The notes: generated by a model from the sequence alone, not told the origin. Shown: positions 1-8,926, counted from the stretch's first letter. The stretch is DNA of 64,000 bases from Candidatus Eisenbacteria bacterium (GCA_020847735.1 JADLBL010000014.1:49718-113717); one strand, 5' to 3'. Numbers and translations: made by a program.

Positions 1-384
1 TCGACGCCCGCGCCCGTGCCGACGCCTCCCGCGCCTTCGACTCCCGCCGCCTCGATCTCGGACCTCGCGACCGTGCACTTCGCGCTCGATTCCTCGGCGC
101 TCGACGACGCGGCACGCGCGATCCTGGACCGCAACGCCAGGCTGCTTCGTGACAACGCCGACTGGACCGTGACCATCGCCGGCAACTGCGACGAACGCGG
201 AACCGTCGAATACAACCAGGCGCTCGGAGAGCGGCGCGCCCTCGCGGTCCGCGACTACCTGATCGCCGCCGGCGTGCCGGACTCGCGACTCAAGACGATC
301 TCCTACGGCAAGGAGATGCCGGTGGACGACGGTCACGACGAGGCCGCCTGGGCGAAGAATCGCCGGGCGGATTTCTCTCGGTGA
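1..384 (+). CDS. pal: Peptidoglycan-associated lipoprotein Pal, 5'-truncated
   Basis: This is the C-terminal OmpA-like domain of the outer-membrane lipoprotein that ties the outer membrane to peptidoglycan in the Tol-Pal system. The frame is open from base 1, so the lipoprotein signal and the true start lie outside the window. A GTG at 16 is in frame but is unlikely to be the start. A Pro/Ala/Thr-rich linker leads into the OmpA fold, with the usual VHFALDSS strand, the GNCDERGTVEYN peptidoglycan-binding loop, GERRA helix and ISYGKE near the end. The TGA overlaps the GTG of cpoB (381), as in classical tol-pal-cpoB operons, so tolB probably lies just upstream. Identity is secure; only the N-terminus is missing. 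Confidence 0.9.
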   Translation, partial: STPAPVPTPPAPSTPAASISDLATVHFALDSSALDDAARAILDRNARLLRDNADWTVTIAGNCDERGTVEYNQALGERRALAVRDYLIAAGVPDSRLKTISYGKEMPVDDGHDEAAWAKNRRADFSR

Positions 385-1226
385 CGCCCGCCGGGGCCGC
401 GGCTCCCCTCCGGCGTGGCGCGGGCGCGATCGCCGTGCTCGTGCTGCTCGGTTCGTCGGCGCTGACCCCGGGCTGCTATACGACGCAGCTCGGGCTGCTG
501 CGCTCGGGACTCGACAGCCTGCGAGCGCAGGTGGACACGATGCGCGCGAACGACGCGGTCGCGGCCCGCCTGATCGAGGACACGCGGCGTGAAGTCGGGG
601 AGCAGCGCGACCTCGTCCTCAGCGCGCAGGCGCGGCAGTCGTCCACACAGCGCGACCTGGCGGACCTGGTCTCGCGGCTCGAGGGACGTCTCGACGAGGT
701 GCTGAGCCGCGTGACGCGGGTGAGCGAGCGGTCGGGAGCCTCGCGCCCGCCCGTGGCTCCGCATCCGGATGCCGGCAGCGTGCCTGCGGCCGGCGGAACG
801 GCTGCGCCGGGCACGCCGGCGACCTCGGCGCCGGCATCGCCCTCCGGGCCGAGCCCCTCGCAACTCTTCGACCTCGCGACCCGCGATCTCACCGAGGGTC
901 GCTACCCGCTCGCGCTGCAGGGCTATCGCGAGTTCCTCGCGAAGTTCCCGGACACCGAACTCGCGGACAACGCGCAGTACGGCGTCGGCGAATGCTTCTT
1001 CGCGCAGGCGGCGTTCGACAGCGCGGCGGCCGAGTACGCGAAGGTCGGGGAACGCTGGCCGCAGGGGGACCGCGCCCCGGCGGCGCTCTACAAGCTGGCG
1101 CTCAGCCAGGAGCGGCTCGGCCGCTCAGCCGACGCGCGCGCGACGTTCGAGGATCTCGTCAAACGCTTCCCGGCTTCGAGCGAAGCCGGGCTCGCCCGCG
1201 ACCGCATTGGCGCCTCGCGCCGCTGA
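381..1226 (+). CDS. cpoB: CpoB/YbgF-like Tol-Pal coordinator lipoprotein
   Basis: A 281-residue periplasmic protein of the CpoB (YbgF) type, which in model species coordinates peptidoglycan synthesis with outer-membrane constriction. It has an N-terminal hydrophobic segment with a possible, rather poor lipobox (TPGC, Cys32). A coiled-coil region follows (about 45-115, L/R/Q/E-rich heptads), then a Pro/Ala/Gly linker, then TPR repeats from about 155 to the end (the FDLATRDLTEGRYPLAL and QYGVGECFFAQAAFDSA repeats are typical). The GTG start overlaps the pal stop, indicating translational coupling. Position and architecture together support the call. Confidence 0.85.
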   Translation: MTPAGAAAPLRRGAGAIAVLVLLGSSALTPGCYTTQLGLLRSGLDSLRAQVDTMRANDAVAARLIEDTRREVGEQRDLVLSAQARQSSTQRDLADLVSRLEGRLDEVLSRVTRVSERSGASRPPVAPHPDAGSVPAAGGTAAPGTPATSAPASPSGPSPSQLFDLATRDLTEGRYPLALQGYREFLAKFPDTELADNAQYGVGECFFAQAAFDSAAAEYAKVGERWPQGDRAPAALYKLALSQERLGRSADARATFEDLVKRFPASSEAGLARDRIGASRR

Positions 1227-2877
1227 AGGGCACGGGCGTCGGAACCGCGCGCGGCGCGCTCGCGCCGCGCGCCTTTCCGTCCTGACGCTCGCGGTGTTCG
1301 CCGGCGCCGGCCCGGCCCGCGCCGCCGACCTGCCGGCCGACACGCTCACCGGCCGGATCGTTCGTCGCGTCGAGGTGCGGGCCTTCGAGATCTTCGATCC
1401 GCTGCCGGCCGGCCGCCTGCGCGGGCTCTACGCGCTGGCGAATCGCCTGCACGTGCGCACCCGGGAGTCCACGATCCGCACCGCGGTCGTCGCCCGCCCG
1501 GGAGCGCGCTGGTCCGCCGGGCGGCGGGCCGAGAGCGAGCGACGCCTCCGGGCGCTGGACTTTCTCGTGCCCGACTCGGTGGTGGCAGTGCCCGTCGCCG
1601 GCTCCGCGGATTCGGTGGACGTCCTCGTGACCACGCACGACAACTGGACCACGAGTCCCGAGGCGACGCTCGAGAGCGGCGGCGGCCAGCGCTACGGTTC
1701 GCTCGCGTTCACCGAGCGCAATCTGGCGGGGCTCGGCATCACCGTGACCGCGACCTACCGCGAGGAGCCCGCGGGCATTTCGCGCTTCCTGTGGGTGGAG
1801 GACCCCGCCATCGCGGGCACGCACTGGAGGGCGCGCTTCCTCACCGGCAACGGCGATACGGGCAAGCGCAACGGCGCCGAGTTCGGACTGCCGTTCTGGG
1901 CCGACGACGCGCCGATCACGGTCGGTGGGGCGTGGAGCCGCGAAGTCTCGCAGGCCCAGCTCTGGTCGCGTGGCGAGGAGGTCGCGCAGGTTCCGCTGCG
2001 CGAGGAGATGGCCGAGGCGCGCTGGGGAACGGGGCGCCGCGCGGCCGACGGAACGGTGCAGCGATTCGTGGCGACGTACCGCGCCTACGATCGGCGCCTC
2101 GGCGTGAGCGTCCTCGAGCCGGACGCGCCGGCGGAGTTCGGCGGCTCCGAGGAGGAGCTGCGCCTGCGCCGGCTGGAGGGGGAGGTGACGCTCTGGAGGC
2201 CCGACTTCCGCGTTCGCCGAGGCGTGGACTTCATGGATCGCGAGGAGGATTTCGACCTCGGCACGCTCACGCAGGTCGGCGTGGGCGTCGCGCCGCGCGC
2301 CTTCGGAAGCGGCGCGGACGAAGGCTGGCTCTACGGCCGCCTCGGCGCCGGGGTGGATCGCGGCCCCGCCGGATTCGGGCTCGCGAGCACCGAGTTTCGC
2401 ACCCGCGTGCGTTCGGGGCTGCGGGAGTCCTTCGCCCGCGTGCGCGTGCGCTGGATCGTGCAACCCCGGCCGGGCGCCGCGCTCGTCGCGGCGGTCGAGG
2501 GGGCAGCGGGCCGGCGCATGCCCCGCAACTTCCAGTTGAGCGCCGGCGGACTCACCGGACTGCGCGGTTTTCCGGTGCAGGAAGTCGCGGGAACGCAGCT
2601 GTGGCGGGCCAACGCCGAGGCCCGCTGGACGCTGAGGCACGCCGTCCTGCAACTCGCGACCTTCGGCGGGGCGGTTTTCTGGGATACGGCGCGCGCCTAC
2701 GGCCCGGGGTCGGGCGGCGAGAGCTGGCACCACGACGCCGGCTTCGGCCTGCGCGTTTCGCTGCCGCACTCGGCCCTGAACGCGGTCGCGCGATTCGACA
2801 TCGCCTGGCCGATCGCGCCGGCCGTGGACGGCCGGCGCGGGCCCGCCTACTCTTTCGGCTCGGGTCAGGCCTTCTAA
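1207..2877 (+). CDS. BamA/Omp85-type outer-membrane beta-barrel protein
   Basis: A predicted outer-membrane protein of about 556 residues. The reading frame is open far upstream, but that part is out of phase with cpoB. The first plausible start giving a signal peptide is TTG 1207, which overlaps the cpoB end by 20 bases; a GTG at 1294 would cut the signal. After an Arg-rich start and an Ala/Val/Leu core ending in PARA, one POTRA-like region follows (about 45-150), then barrel strands with alternating aromatic/charged residues. The C-terminal GGLTGLRGFP and FGLRVSLPHS segments resemble the surface-antigen (Omp85) barrel. It could be an assembly or transport porin; one POTRA-like unit is fewer than BamA. 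Start and exact role are uncertain. Confidence 0.65.
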   Translation: MAPRAAEGHGRRNRARRARAARLSVLTLAVFAGAGPARAADLPADTLTGRIVRRVEVRAFEIFDPLPAGRLRGLYALANRLHVRTRESTIRTAVVARPGARWSAGRRAESERRLRALDFLVPDSVVAVPVAGSADSVDVLVTTHDNWTTSPEATLESGGGQRYGSLAFTERNLAGLGITVTATYREEPAGISRFLWVEDPAIAGTHWRARFLTGNGDTGKRNGAEFGLPFWADDAPITVGGAWSREVSQAQLWSRGEEVAQVPLREEMAEARWGTGRRAADGTVQRFVATYRAYDRRLGVSVLEPDAPAEFGGSEEELRLRRLEGEVTLWRPDFRVRRGVDFMDREEDFDLGTLTQVGVGVAPRAFGSGADEGWLYGRLGAGVDRGPAGFGLASTEFRTRVRSGLRESFARVRVRWIVQPRPGAALVAAVEGAAGRRMPRNFQLSAGGLTGLRGFPVQEVAGTQLWRANAEARWTLRHAVLQLATFGGAVFWDTARAYGPGSGGESWHHDAGFGLRVSLPHSALNAVARFDIAWPIAPAVDGRRGPAYSFGSGQAF

Positions 2878-2896
2878 CGGCACGCGAGGTGACGCC

Positions 2897-3379
2897 ATGA
2901 ACCTGAGCGCCGTCCCGCTCACGATTCCCGCCGACTGCAACGTCGTCGCGGGGCAGTCGCACTTCATCAAGACCGTCGAGGATCTCGCCGAGATCGTGGT
3001 CACGACCGTCCCCGGCGCCCGGTTCGGCCTCGCGTTCAACGAAGCCTCCGGCCCGTGCCTGATCCGCACCGAAGGCAACGACGAGGAACTGGTGTCGGCC
3101 GCGGTGGACAACGCCTCGCGGGTCGGCGCGGGGCACACGTTCTGGCTGCTGCTGCGCGGCGCGTACCCCATCAACCTGCTGCCGGCGATCAAGCAGTGCC
3201 AGGAGGTGTGCGCGATCTTCTGCGCGACCGCGAATCCGGTTCAGGTGCTGGTGGCCGAGACGGAGCAGGGACGGGGGGTCGCCGGCGTCGTGGACGGCGG
3301 AGGGCCCCGGGGAATCGAGGATGCGTCCGCGAGACAGGCGCGCCGCGAGTTCCTGCGGAAGATCGGCTACAAGCGCTGA
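2897..3379 (+). CDS. Adenosine-specific kinase family protein (PF04008)
   Basis: A 160-residue protein matching the small adenosine-specific kinase family (formerly DUF355) over its full length, including GARFGLAFNEASGPC, the RVGAGHTFWLLLRGAYPIN stretch and the C-terminal ASARQARREFLRKIGYKR tail. The family name comes from an archaeal structure said to bind adenosine; the physiological role in bacteria is not settled. The ATG follows a purine-rich GAGGTGA stretch. The stop TGA overlaps the ATG of the next gene (TGATG), and this gene opens a run of overlapping genes that continues to 8343. Confidence 0.85.
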   Translation: MNLSAVPLTIPADCNVVAGQSHFIKTVEDLAEIVVTTVPGARFGLAFNEASGPCLIRTEGNDEELVSAAVDNASRVGAGHTFWLLLRGAYPINLLPAIKQCQEVCAIFCATANPVQVLVAETEQGRGVAGVVDGGGPRGIEDASARQARREFLRKIGYKR

Positions 3380-4203
3380 TGCTGCGCTTCGGCACCTCGG
3401 GCATTCCGCGCTCCAGTGTCCGTCCGGGCACGGTCGCGGGCATCGCCCGGGCCCGCGAACTGGGCCTCGATCACCTCGAGATGGCGTGGGTCAACGGCGT
3501 CCGGATGTCGGACGAGTCCGCGGACCGCATCGCCGAGGCCTCCCGCACGCACGACGTGAGCCTGACCGCGCACGCGCCTTACTACGTGAACCTGTGCGGC
3601 GAACCCGAGGTCGTCGAGCGAAGCCTCGCGCGCCTGATCGAGACCGGGCGGCTCGGCTCCCGTTGCGGCGCGCGGTCCTATTGCTTCCATGCGGGCTTCT
3701 ACGGCAAGCTCGGCGAGCGGGAGGCCGGAACGCGCGTGCGGCGCGGGTTGCGCGCGGTCACGGCCGCGCTCCGCAGACTGGACGCCCGGATCGACGTGCG
3801 CACCGAACTCACCGGCAAGGCGTCGCAGGCCGGGTCGCTCGACGAGGTGCTGGCGTGGAGCGCGGCGGTCCCGGGCGTGCAGCCGTGCGTGGACTTCTCG
3901 CACCAGTACGCCCGCGGGCTGGGAAAGCACAACCACTACGACGACTTCGCGGCCACGCTGGTCTCGATCGGGGAACGGCTGGGTCGCGCGGCCCTGGAGC
4001 GGCTGCACGTGCACATCTCGGGCATCCAGTACGGACCGAAGGGCGAGCGCCGGCACGAACCGCTGCGCGAGACCTCGTTCCGCTGGCGGGAACTGCTCAG
4101 GGCCCTGAAGGACCTGCGCGTCTCGGGGTGGGTGGTCAGCGAATCGCCCGCGATGGAGGACGACGCCTTGCTCCTGCAGAAAACCTACCGGAGGCTCAAG
4201 TGA
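3379..4203 (+). CDS. TIM-barrel protein related to endonuclease IV
   Basis: A 274-residue protein of the AP-endonuclease-2/sugar-isomerase TIM-barrel fold. It starts FGTSGIPRS, and carries LTAHAPYYVNLCG, a CFHAGFYG strand, a TELTGK strand (Glu metal ligand), PCVDFSHQYARG and HVHISG. These correspond to the strand-end His, Glu and Asp metal ligands of endonuclease IV (Nfo). The archaeal/thermophile Nfo-like subfamily has the same short length. The ATG at 3379 is chosen because it overlaps the preceding stop; the frame further upstream lies inside the kinase gene. It may act in DNA base-excision repair or as a sugar-phosphate isomerase; only the fold is certain. Confidence 0.75.
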   Translation: MLRFGTSGIPRSSVRPGTVAGIARARELGLDHLEMAWVNGVRMSDESADRIAEASRTHDVSLTAHAPYYVNLCGEPEVVERSLARLIETGRLGSRCGARSYCFHAGFYGKLGEREAGTRVRRGLRAVTAALRRLDARIDVRTELTGKASQAGSLDEVLAWSAAVPGVQPCVDFSHQYARGLGKHNHYDDFAATLVSIGERLGRAALERLHVHISGIQYGPKGERRHEPLRETSFRWRELLRALKDLRVSGWVVSESPAMEDDALLLQKTYRRLK

Positions 4204-5357
4204 GCGGAGACGTCAGGTCGGCGCCCGTGGTCGTCATCGGTTCGGGCTGCATCGGGGCGGCGATCGCCTACCACCTCGGGCTTCGCGGCGTGAAGGGCGT
4301 GGTCGTCCTCGAGCGCGAGCTGCAATCCGGCGCCGGCTCGACCGGCAAATGCGCGGGCGGGATCCGCCAGCAGTTCTCGACGGCGGTGAACGTCCGGCTC
4401 GCGCAGCAGTCGGTGAAGGCGTTCGAGACGTTCGCCCGGGACATGGAAACCGGCGAGACGTTCTGGCCGGTCGGCTACCTGTTCCTGCTCTCCGACGAAG
4501 CGCAGTGGCGCGCGTTCCAGGCGCAGGCGGAGTTCCAGCGCTCGCTGGGCGTGCCGACGCGCACGCTGGCGCCCGCCGACGCGCTCGCCCTCGTGCCCGA
4601 ACTGAACCTCGACGGCGTGCTCGGGGCGACCTTCTGCCCGACCGACGGGCTCGGCGACCCGCACATGATCACCCACGGCTTCGAGTCGCAGGCGCGCGCG
4701 CGCGGGGCGAAGTTCCTGTTCGGCGTCGAGGCCACGGGGCTCGTCATGGACGGCGGAAGGGTGGCCGGAGTGCGGACCTCGCAGGGCGAGATCGCCACTC
4801 CCATGGTCGTGAACGCGGCCGGCGCGTGGGCCGCGCGAGTCGCGGCGTGGGCGGGTGTCGAGCTGCCGGTCGCTCCCTACCGGCGTCACTGCTTCACCAC
4901 CGCGCCTCTGCCGTTCGTGCGCGACACGCTGCCCATGATCGTGGACATGAAGTCGGGCGTGTACATGCACCGGGAAAGCGGCGGCCTGCTGCTCGGCCTG
5001 GCCGACCGGAACGAGCCGCCGTCGTTCGACCAGAGCGTCAACTGGGATTTCCTGGAATCGGTCGTCGAGCCGGCGATGACGCGCATCCCGGCGCTCGAGG
5101 CGGCCGAGATCAACAACGCCTGGGCCGGCCTTTACGAGACGACGCCGGATCACAACGCGATCCTCGGTCCGCCCGAGGGCGTCGCGGGACTGATGCTCGC
5201 CAACGGCTTCAGCGGCCACGGATTCATGATGGCGCCGGCCGTGGGCCGGCAGCTCGCGGAATGGATCGTGGACGGCCGCCCGAGCCTGGATCTTTCGGAC
5301 CTCGCCCTCGAGCGCTTCCGCACGCAGCGCACGCTGGCCGAGGCCAACGTCATCTGA
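4200..5357 (+). CDS. FAD-dependent oxidoreductase, DAO/sarcosine-oxidase-beta type
   Basis: A 385-residue flavoenzyme of the D-amino-acid-oxidase family. The dinucleotide motif GSGCIG is at residues 14-19, followed by an acidic strand end (VVLERE) and the family's GSTGKCAGGIRQQFS loop. The middle VVNAAGAWA and the C-terminal NGFSGHGFMMAPAVG motif are diagnostic for sarcosine oxidase beta / dimethylglycine-type enzymes and glycine oxidase. The cytoplasmic substrate is probably a secondary or N-methylated amino acid, which cannot be read from sequence. GTG 4200 overlaps the upstream stop (GTGA). Confidence 0.85.
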   Translation: MSGDVRSAPVVVIGSGCIGAAIAYHLGLRGVKGVVVLERELQSGAGSTGKCAGGIRQQFSTAVNVRLAQQSVKAFETFARDMETGETFWPVGYLFLLSDEAQWRAFQAQAEFQRSLGVPTRTLAPADALALVPELNLDGVLGATFCPTDGLGDPHMITHGFESQARARGAKFLFGVEATGLVMDGGRVAGVRTSQGEIATPMVVNAAGAWAARVAAWAGVELPVAPYRRHCFTTAPLPFVRDTLPMIVDMKSGVYMHRESGGLLLGLADRNEPPSFDQSVNWDFLESVVEPAMTRIPALEAAEINNAWAGLYETTPDHNAILGPPEGVAGLMLANGFSGHGFMMAPAVGRQLAEWIVDGRPSLDLSDLALERFRTQRTLAEANVI

Positions 5358-5358
5358 C

Positions 5359-6003
5359 ATGGCGCTGCGCAACCGCACCCTGAACCTCGGACCGCTCGAG
5401 AACAACACGTACGTGCTCACCTGCCCGGCGACGCTCGAGACCGCCGTGGTGGACGTCGGCTTCGAGCCGGAGGCGGTGGTCGAGCTGGTCCGGCGGGAGG
5501 GGCTGAGCGTGCGCTGGCTGCTCGGCACGCACGCGCACTACGACCACGCCGCGGGCATGCTCGCGGTCCAGCAGGCCGTCGGCGGAATCTACGCCCTCCA
5601 TCCGCTCGACCGGCCGCTGCTCGAGGCGCTGTCGCTGCAGGGCGAGATGTTCGGTTTCCCGCCCGCCGAGCCCGCGGCGATCGGGCATGAACTCGTGGAC
5701 GGCGAAGCCATCCGGATCGGCGAGGAGCTGCTCGAGGTGATCTTCACGCCCGGGCATTCTCCCGGACACTGCGCCTTCCGCCAGGGCCCGATCGCGTGGG
5801 TCGGCGATCTGCTCTTTCGCGGCTCGATCGGGCGCACCGATCTGCCCGGCGGCTCGTTCGAGACGCTCGCGCGCTCGATTCGCGAGCGGATCTTCCCGCT
5901 CGGCGACGAGGTCGCGTGCCTGACCGGTCACGGACCGGCCACGACCGTCGGCGAGGAACGCCGGCACAACCCGTACGTCGGCGAAGCGGCGGGGCAGCCG
6001 TGA
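5359..6003 (+). CDS. Metallo-beta-lactamase-fold hydrolase (glyoxalase II-like)
   Basis: A 214-residue soluble hydrolase of the short glyoxalase-II/YcbL group. The dinuclear metal motif HAHYDH is at residues 58-63, and the downstream TPGHSPGH, VGDLLFRGSIGRTD and LTGHGP segments supply the remaining His and Asp ligands. Such enzymes cleave thioesters (for example S-lactoylglutathione analogues). Since this genome makes bacillithiol, a bacillithiol thioester is a reasonable but unproven substrate. The ATG starts one base after the previous stop. Confidence 0.85.
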   Translation: MALRNRTLNLGPLENNTYVLTCPATLETAVVDVGFEPEAVVELVRREGLSVRWLLGTHAHYDHAAGMLAVQQAVGGIYALHPLDRPLLEALSLQGEMFGFPPAEPAAIGHELVDGEAIRIGEELLEVIFTPGHSPGHCAFRQGPIAWVGDLLFRGSIGRTDLPGGSFETLARSIRERIFPLGDEVACLTGHGPATTVGEERRHNPYVGEAAGQP

Positions 6004-7049
6004 GCCGGCGCGACGACCTGCCCGTGAACCTGCGCATCGATCCGGGCGCATGGATCGCTCCGGGTGGCATCGTGGTCGGCGAGGTGACCCTGCGCGCGGG
6101 CGCGAGCGTCTGGTTCAACAGCGTCCTGCGGGGAGACACCGCTCCCATCGAGGTCGGCGAGTGGACCAATATCCAGGACAACTCGACCGTTCACGTGGAC
6201 GAGGGGATGCCGGCCCTGATCGGACGGCGCGTCACCATCGGGCACCGCTCGATCGTCCACGGCTGCGTGATCGAGGACGACTGCCTGATCGGCATGGGCG
6301 CGGTGGTGCTGTCCGGGGCCCGAATCGGCACGGGCTCGCTGCTCGGCGCCGCGGCGCTGGTCAAGGAGGGGCAGGTGATTCCCGCGGGTTCGCTCGCGGT
6401 CGGCGCGCCGGCGCGCGTTCTCGGCCCCGTGAACGACGGCCATCGCGCCGCGATCGCCGAGGGCGCCCGGCACTACGCGGCCCTGGCGCGGGCGTACGCC
6501 GCCAAGGGTTTCGCGCGTCCCCACCCGGCCGCGCACGACCCGCTCGGCACCGCAAGCCCCGTGCACGGACCGATGTCCCGTTCGGAGTGGGGAGGACTCG
6601 TCATGACCCTCGCGGAGTCGCCCGGGTGGGTGGGGGAACGCATGGCCGGCCGGCAGGCCGACTTTCTCCGCGCCCGTCCCGCGCCGGAACGCTGGAGCGC
6701 TCACGAACTGGTCGGGCACCTGCTCGACGCCGACGTCGAGGTCTACCACCCGCGTCTCGAAGCCCTGCTCGGCGAGGAGCTTCCGGCGTGCCCGGCGGTG
6801 GACCTGGAGGGGGCCGCCCGCGTCGCGGCGTACGCGCCGGCGGCGACCGCGGAGTTGCTCGATCGCTGGCGCGCCGCGCGGACGCTGCTGGTCGCGCGCC
6901 TCGCGCCGCTCGGGCGCGCGGAATGGGCGCGGGCGGGCGTGCACTCGCTGCGCGGCCCGTTCACCGTCGCGACCATGGTGCGCGAATGGGTCGAGCACGA
7001 TCTCTCGCATCGGCGCCAGCTCGCCGCGGCGCTCGGGCTGACGCCGTGA
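6000..7049 (+). CDS. Gamma-carbonic-anhydrase-like protein fused to a DinB domain
   Basis: A 349-residue two-domain protein. Residues about 5-175 form a left-handed beta-helix of the gamma-carbonic-anhydrase/YrdA/PaaY family: hexapeptide turns, WTNIQDNSTVHV, then GHRSIVHGCVIEDDCLIGMGA with the zinc-ligand histidines. After a linker, residues about 190-349 match the DinB/DUF664 four-helix bundle, with GHLLDADVEVYHPRL and WVEHDLSHRRQ supplying the His triad. No stop separates the two, so this is one ORF. A Met at 6573 could be an internal start for the DinB part. DinB proteins in low-GC bacteria act with bacillithiol. GTG 6000 overlaps the upstream stop. Confidence 0.8.
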   Translation: MSRRDDLPVNLRIDPGAWIAPGGIVVGEVTLRAGASVWFNSVLRGDTAPIEVGEWTNIQDNSTVHVDEGMPALIGRRVTIGHRSIVHGCVIEDDCLIGMGAVVLSGARIGTGSLLGAAALVKEGQVIPAGSLAVGAPARVLGPVNDGHRAAIAEGARHYAALARAYAAKGFARPHPAAHDPLGTASPVHGPMSRSEWGGLVMTLAESPGWVGERMAGRQADFLRARPAPERWSAHELVGHLLDADVEVYHPRLEALLGEELPACPAVDLEGAARVAAYAPAATAELLDRWRAARTLLVARLAPLGRAEWARAGVHSLRGPFTVATMVREWVEHDLSHRRQLAAALGLTP

Positions 7050-7729
7050 TTCTCGCGCCCGGGCGGCTCGACCCGCCGGCCGACCGACTGCTGGCCGCCC
7101 TCGCGGCGGCCGGGGAGGAGGTCGTGACCGGGCCGGCGCGGCTGCCCGCCGGCGAGACACCCGTGACGATCGCGATTTCGACCGGCCCGTTCGTGTTCGA
7201 CTACGTCGGCGTCGTCGCGGCGCTCGGCGGGCGGTCGTTTCGCGCGCTCGTCCTGTCGCGGCTGGGCGCCCACCCCGACGCCCGCTCGAACGCGCTGCGG
7301 CGGCTGTGGCGGCTCGAGGAACACGTGCGCGGCGGTGGCGCGCCGACGCTGACGCTGCGCTTCGCGCCCCTGCTCGGGCCGGCGACGCCGCTCTGGCGGC
7401 GGCTCCGCTCGCGGCCTTCGCTTCCCGGGGACGGGCGAATGCTGCTTCAGCCGGTCGCCGAGGCGGACGCCATCGAGACGCTGCTTCGCGCGCTCGACGG
7501 GCGCGCGGCATGGAGCGGCTGGTACGAGGTCGCGGGGCCGGCGGTGTGGAGCCTCGCCGAGCTGCGCGAGCTCGCCTCCACCGCCGGTCCCGCGAGCGAC
7601 CGGGGCGGGTGGGAGCCGCCCCTCGACGAACTGGCCGAACAGCGCCTCGCCGAGTGGGAGCCCTGGGCGTCCCACTTCGGCATCGCGCCCACGAGCGTCG
7701 AAGCCGGAGTCGCGGAGCCCGTGTCGTGA
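7046..7729 (+). CDS. Divergent NAD(P)-binding SDR-like protein
   Basis: A 227-residue protein that recalls the C-terminal two-thirds of atypical short-chain dehydrogenases (NmrA/NDUFA9-like): LVLSRLGAHPDARSNALRR, then EEHVRGGG, TLTLRFAPLLGP, a membrane-free basic stretch, PVAEADAIETLLRAL and WYEVAGPAVWSLAELREL. The glycine-rich Rossmann loop expected at the N-terminus is absent. The first 50 residues hold only weak beta-alpha pattern, so cofactor binding is doubtful. GTG 7046 overlaps the upstream stop. It may be a degenerate or repurposed SDR. Function unknown. Confidence 0.55.
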   Translation: MILAPGRLDPPADRLLAALAAAGEEVVTGPARLPAGETPVTIAISTGPFVFDYVGVVAALGGRSFRALVLSRLGAHPDARSNALRRLWRLEEHVRGGGAPTLTLRFAPLLGPATPLWRRLRSRPSLPGDGRMLLQPVAEADAIETLLRALDGRAAWSGWYEVAGPAVWSLAELRELASTAGPASDRGGWEPPLDELAEQRLAEWEPWASHFGIAPTSVEAGVAEPVS

Positions 7730-8343
7730 CCCCCCGGCGCGGCAAAGGGCGGACCCACGCCCCATCGCGGACGCGGCGAACCGGGGTCGCAGCGGGCCGC
7801 GGCCCGCGTCTCGGCGTCGTGCGTCCGCCCGAGCATGCGCCGCACCAGGCCGCGCCGCGGGCCGTCGGCTGCGCGATCGTCACCGTCAGCGACACCCGCC
7901 GCGGGGCGCTCGACCGCAGCGGCGCGCGGGCGCACGAGCTCATCGAGCGCGCCGGCTTCGAGGTGATCCGCCGCGCCTGGGTGGCCGACGAGCGCGGGGC
8001 GATCCGCCGCGTGGTCGCGGCCCTGCTGAAGCTGCGCACCGTGGACTGCGTGATCGTCACCGGCGGCACCGGGATGGCGAAGCGCGACGTGACCCCGGAG
8101 GCGCTGAGGCCGCTCCTGCAGCGGGACCTGCCGGGCTTCGGCGAGCTCTTTCGCGCCCGCTCGACCGAACAGGTGGGCGCGGCCGCGTGGTTTTCCCGTG
8201 CCGGCGCCGGTGTCGCGAACGACCGCCTGCTGGTGATGCTTCCCGGCTCGACCGCCGCGGTCGAACTGGCGCTCGAACGAATCCTGCTTCCCGAACTCGC
8301 ACACGCCGTACGACTGCTCGGCCGCTTCCCATCCGGAGCCTGA
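7726..8343 (+). CDS. moaB: Molybdenum cofactor biosynthesis protein MoaB/MogA family
   Basis: A 205-residue molybdopterin-binding-fold protein with a basic N-terminal extension of about 45 residues. The core shows AIVTVSDTRRG, the VIVTGGTGMAKRDVTPEAL loop that binds molybdopterin phosphate, and LPGST with the helix VELALERILLPELAH near the C-terminus. In the family it adenylylates molybdopterin or binds its precursors. No other moco genes are in the window. GTG 7726 overlaps the previous stop; a later start would remove the odd basic extension but no good site is seen. Confidence 0.85.
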   Translation: MTPRRGKGRTHAPSRTRRTGVAAGRGPRLGVVRPPEHAPHQAAPRAVGCAIVTVSDTRRGALDRSGARAHELIERAGFEVIRRAWVADERGAIRRVVAALLKLRTVDCVIVTGGTGMAKRDVTPEALRPLLQRDLPGFGELFRARSTEQVGAAAWFSRAGAGVANDRLLVMLPGSTAAVELALERILLPELAHAVRLLGRFPSGA

Positions 8344-8346
8344 ACC

Positions 8347-8901
8347 ATGTCCATCAAGCCCGACCACTGGATCCGCAGGATGTGCCGTGAACACCGGATG
8401 ATCGAGCCGTTCGAGGAGAAGCTCGTGCGCGAAGGCGTCGTCTCGTTCGGCCTGTCGTCCTATGGCTACGACATCCGCGTGGCGGACGAGTTCAAGATCT
8501 TCACCAACCTGAACTCGACGGTCGTGGACCCGAAGCAGGTGGACCCGCGCAACATGGTGGACTTCAAGGGCGACGTCTGCATCGTTCCGCCCAACTCGTT
8601 CGCGCTCGCGCGCACGGTCGAGTACTTCCGCATGCCGCGGAACGTCCTCGCGATCTGCCTGGGCAAGAGCACCTACGCGCGCTGCGGCATCATCACGAAC
8701 GTGACGCCGTTCGAGCCCGAGTGGGAGGGCTACGTGACGCTCGAGATCTCGAACACCACGCCGCTGCCGGCGAAGATCTACGCGAACGAAGGCCTTGCGC
8801 AGGTGCTGTTCTTCGAGTCCGACTCGCCGTGCGAGGTCTCGTACCGGGACCGGGGCGGCAAGTACCAGAAGCAGGTGGGCATCACCCTGCCGAGGCTGTA
8901 G
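8347..8901 (+). CDS. dcd: dCTP deaminase
   Basis: A 184-residue trimeric cytoplasmic enzyme that deaminates dCTP to dUTP for dTMP synthesis. It shows the family signatures [45 protein letters not shown] (active-site S/R) and [17 protein letters not shown] (catalytic Glu). The length is normal. The ATG lies three bases after the moaB stop, so it is probably the last gene of the operon that begins at 2897. Confidence 0.95.
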   Translation: MSIKPDHWIRRMCREHRMIEPFEEKLVREGVVSFGLSSYGYDIRVADEFKIFTNLNSTVVDPKQVDPRNMVDFKGDVCIVPPNSFALARTVEYFRMPRNVLAICLGKSTYARCGIITNVTPFEPEWEGYVTLEISNTTPLPAKIYANEGLAQVLFFESDSPCEVSYRDRGGKYQKQVGITLPRL

Positions 8902-8926
8902 CGGCGGGGAAGGAGGGCGCGCGCGG

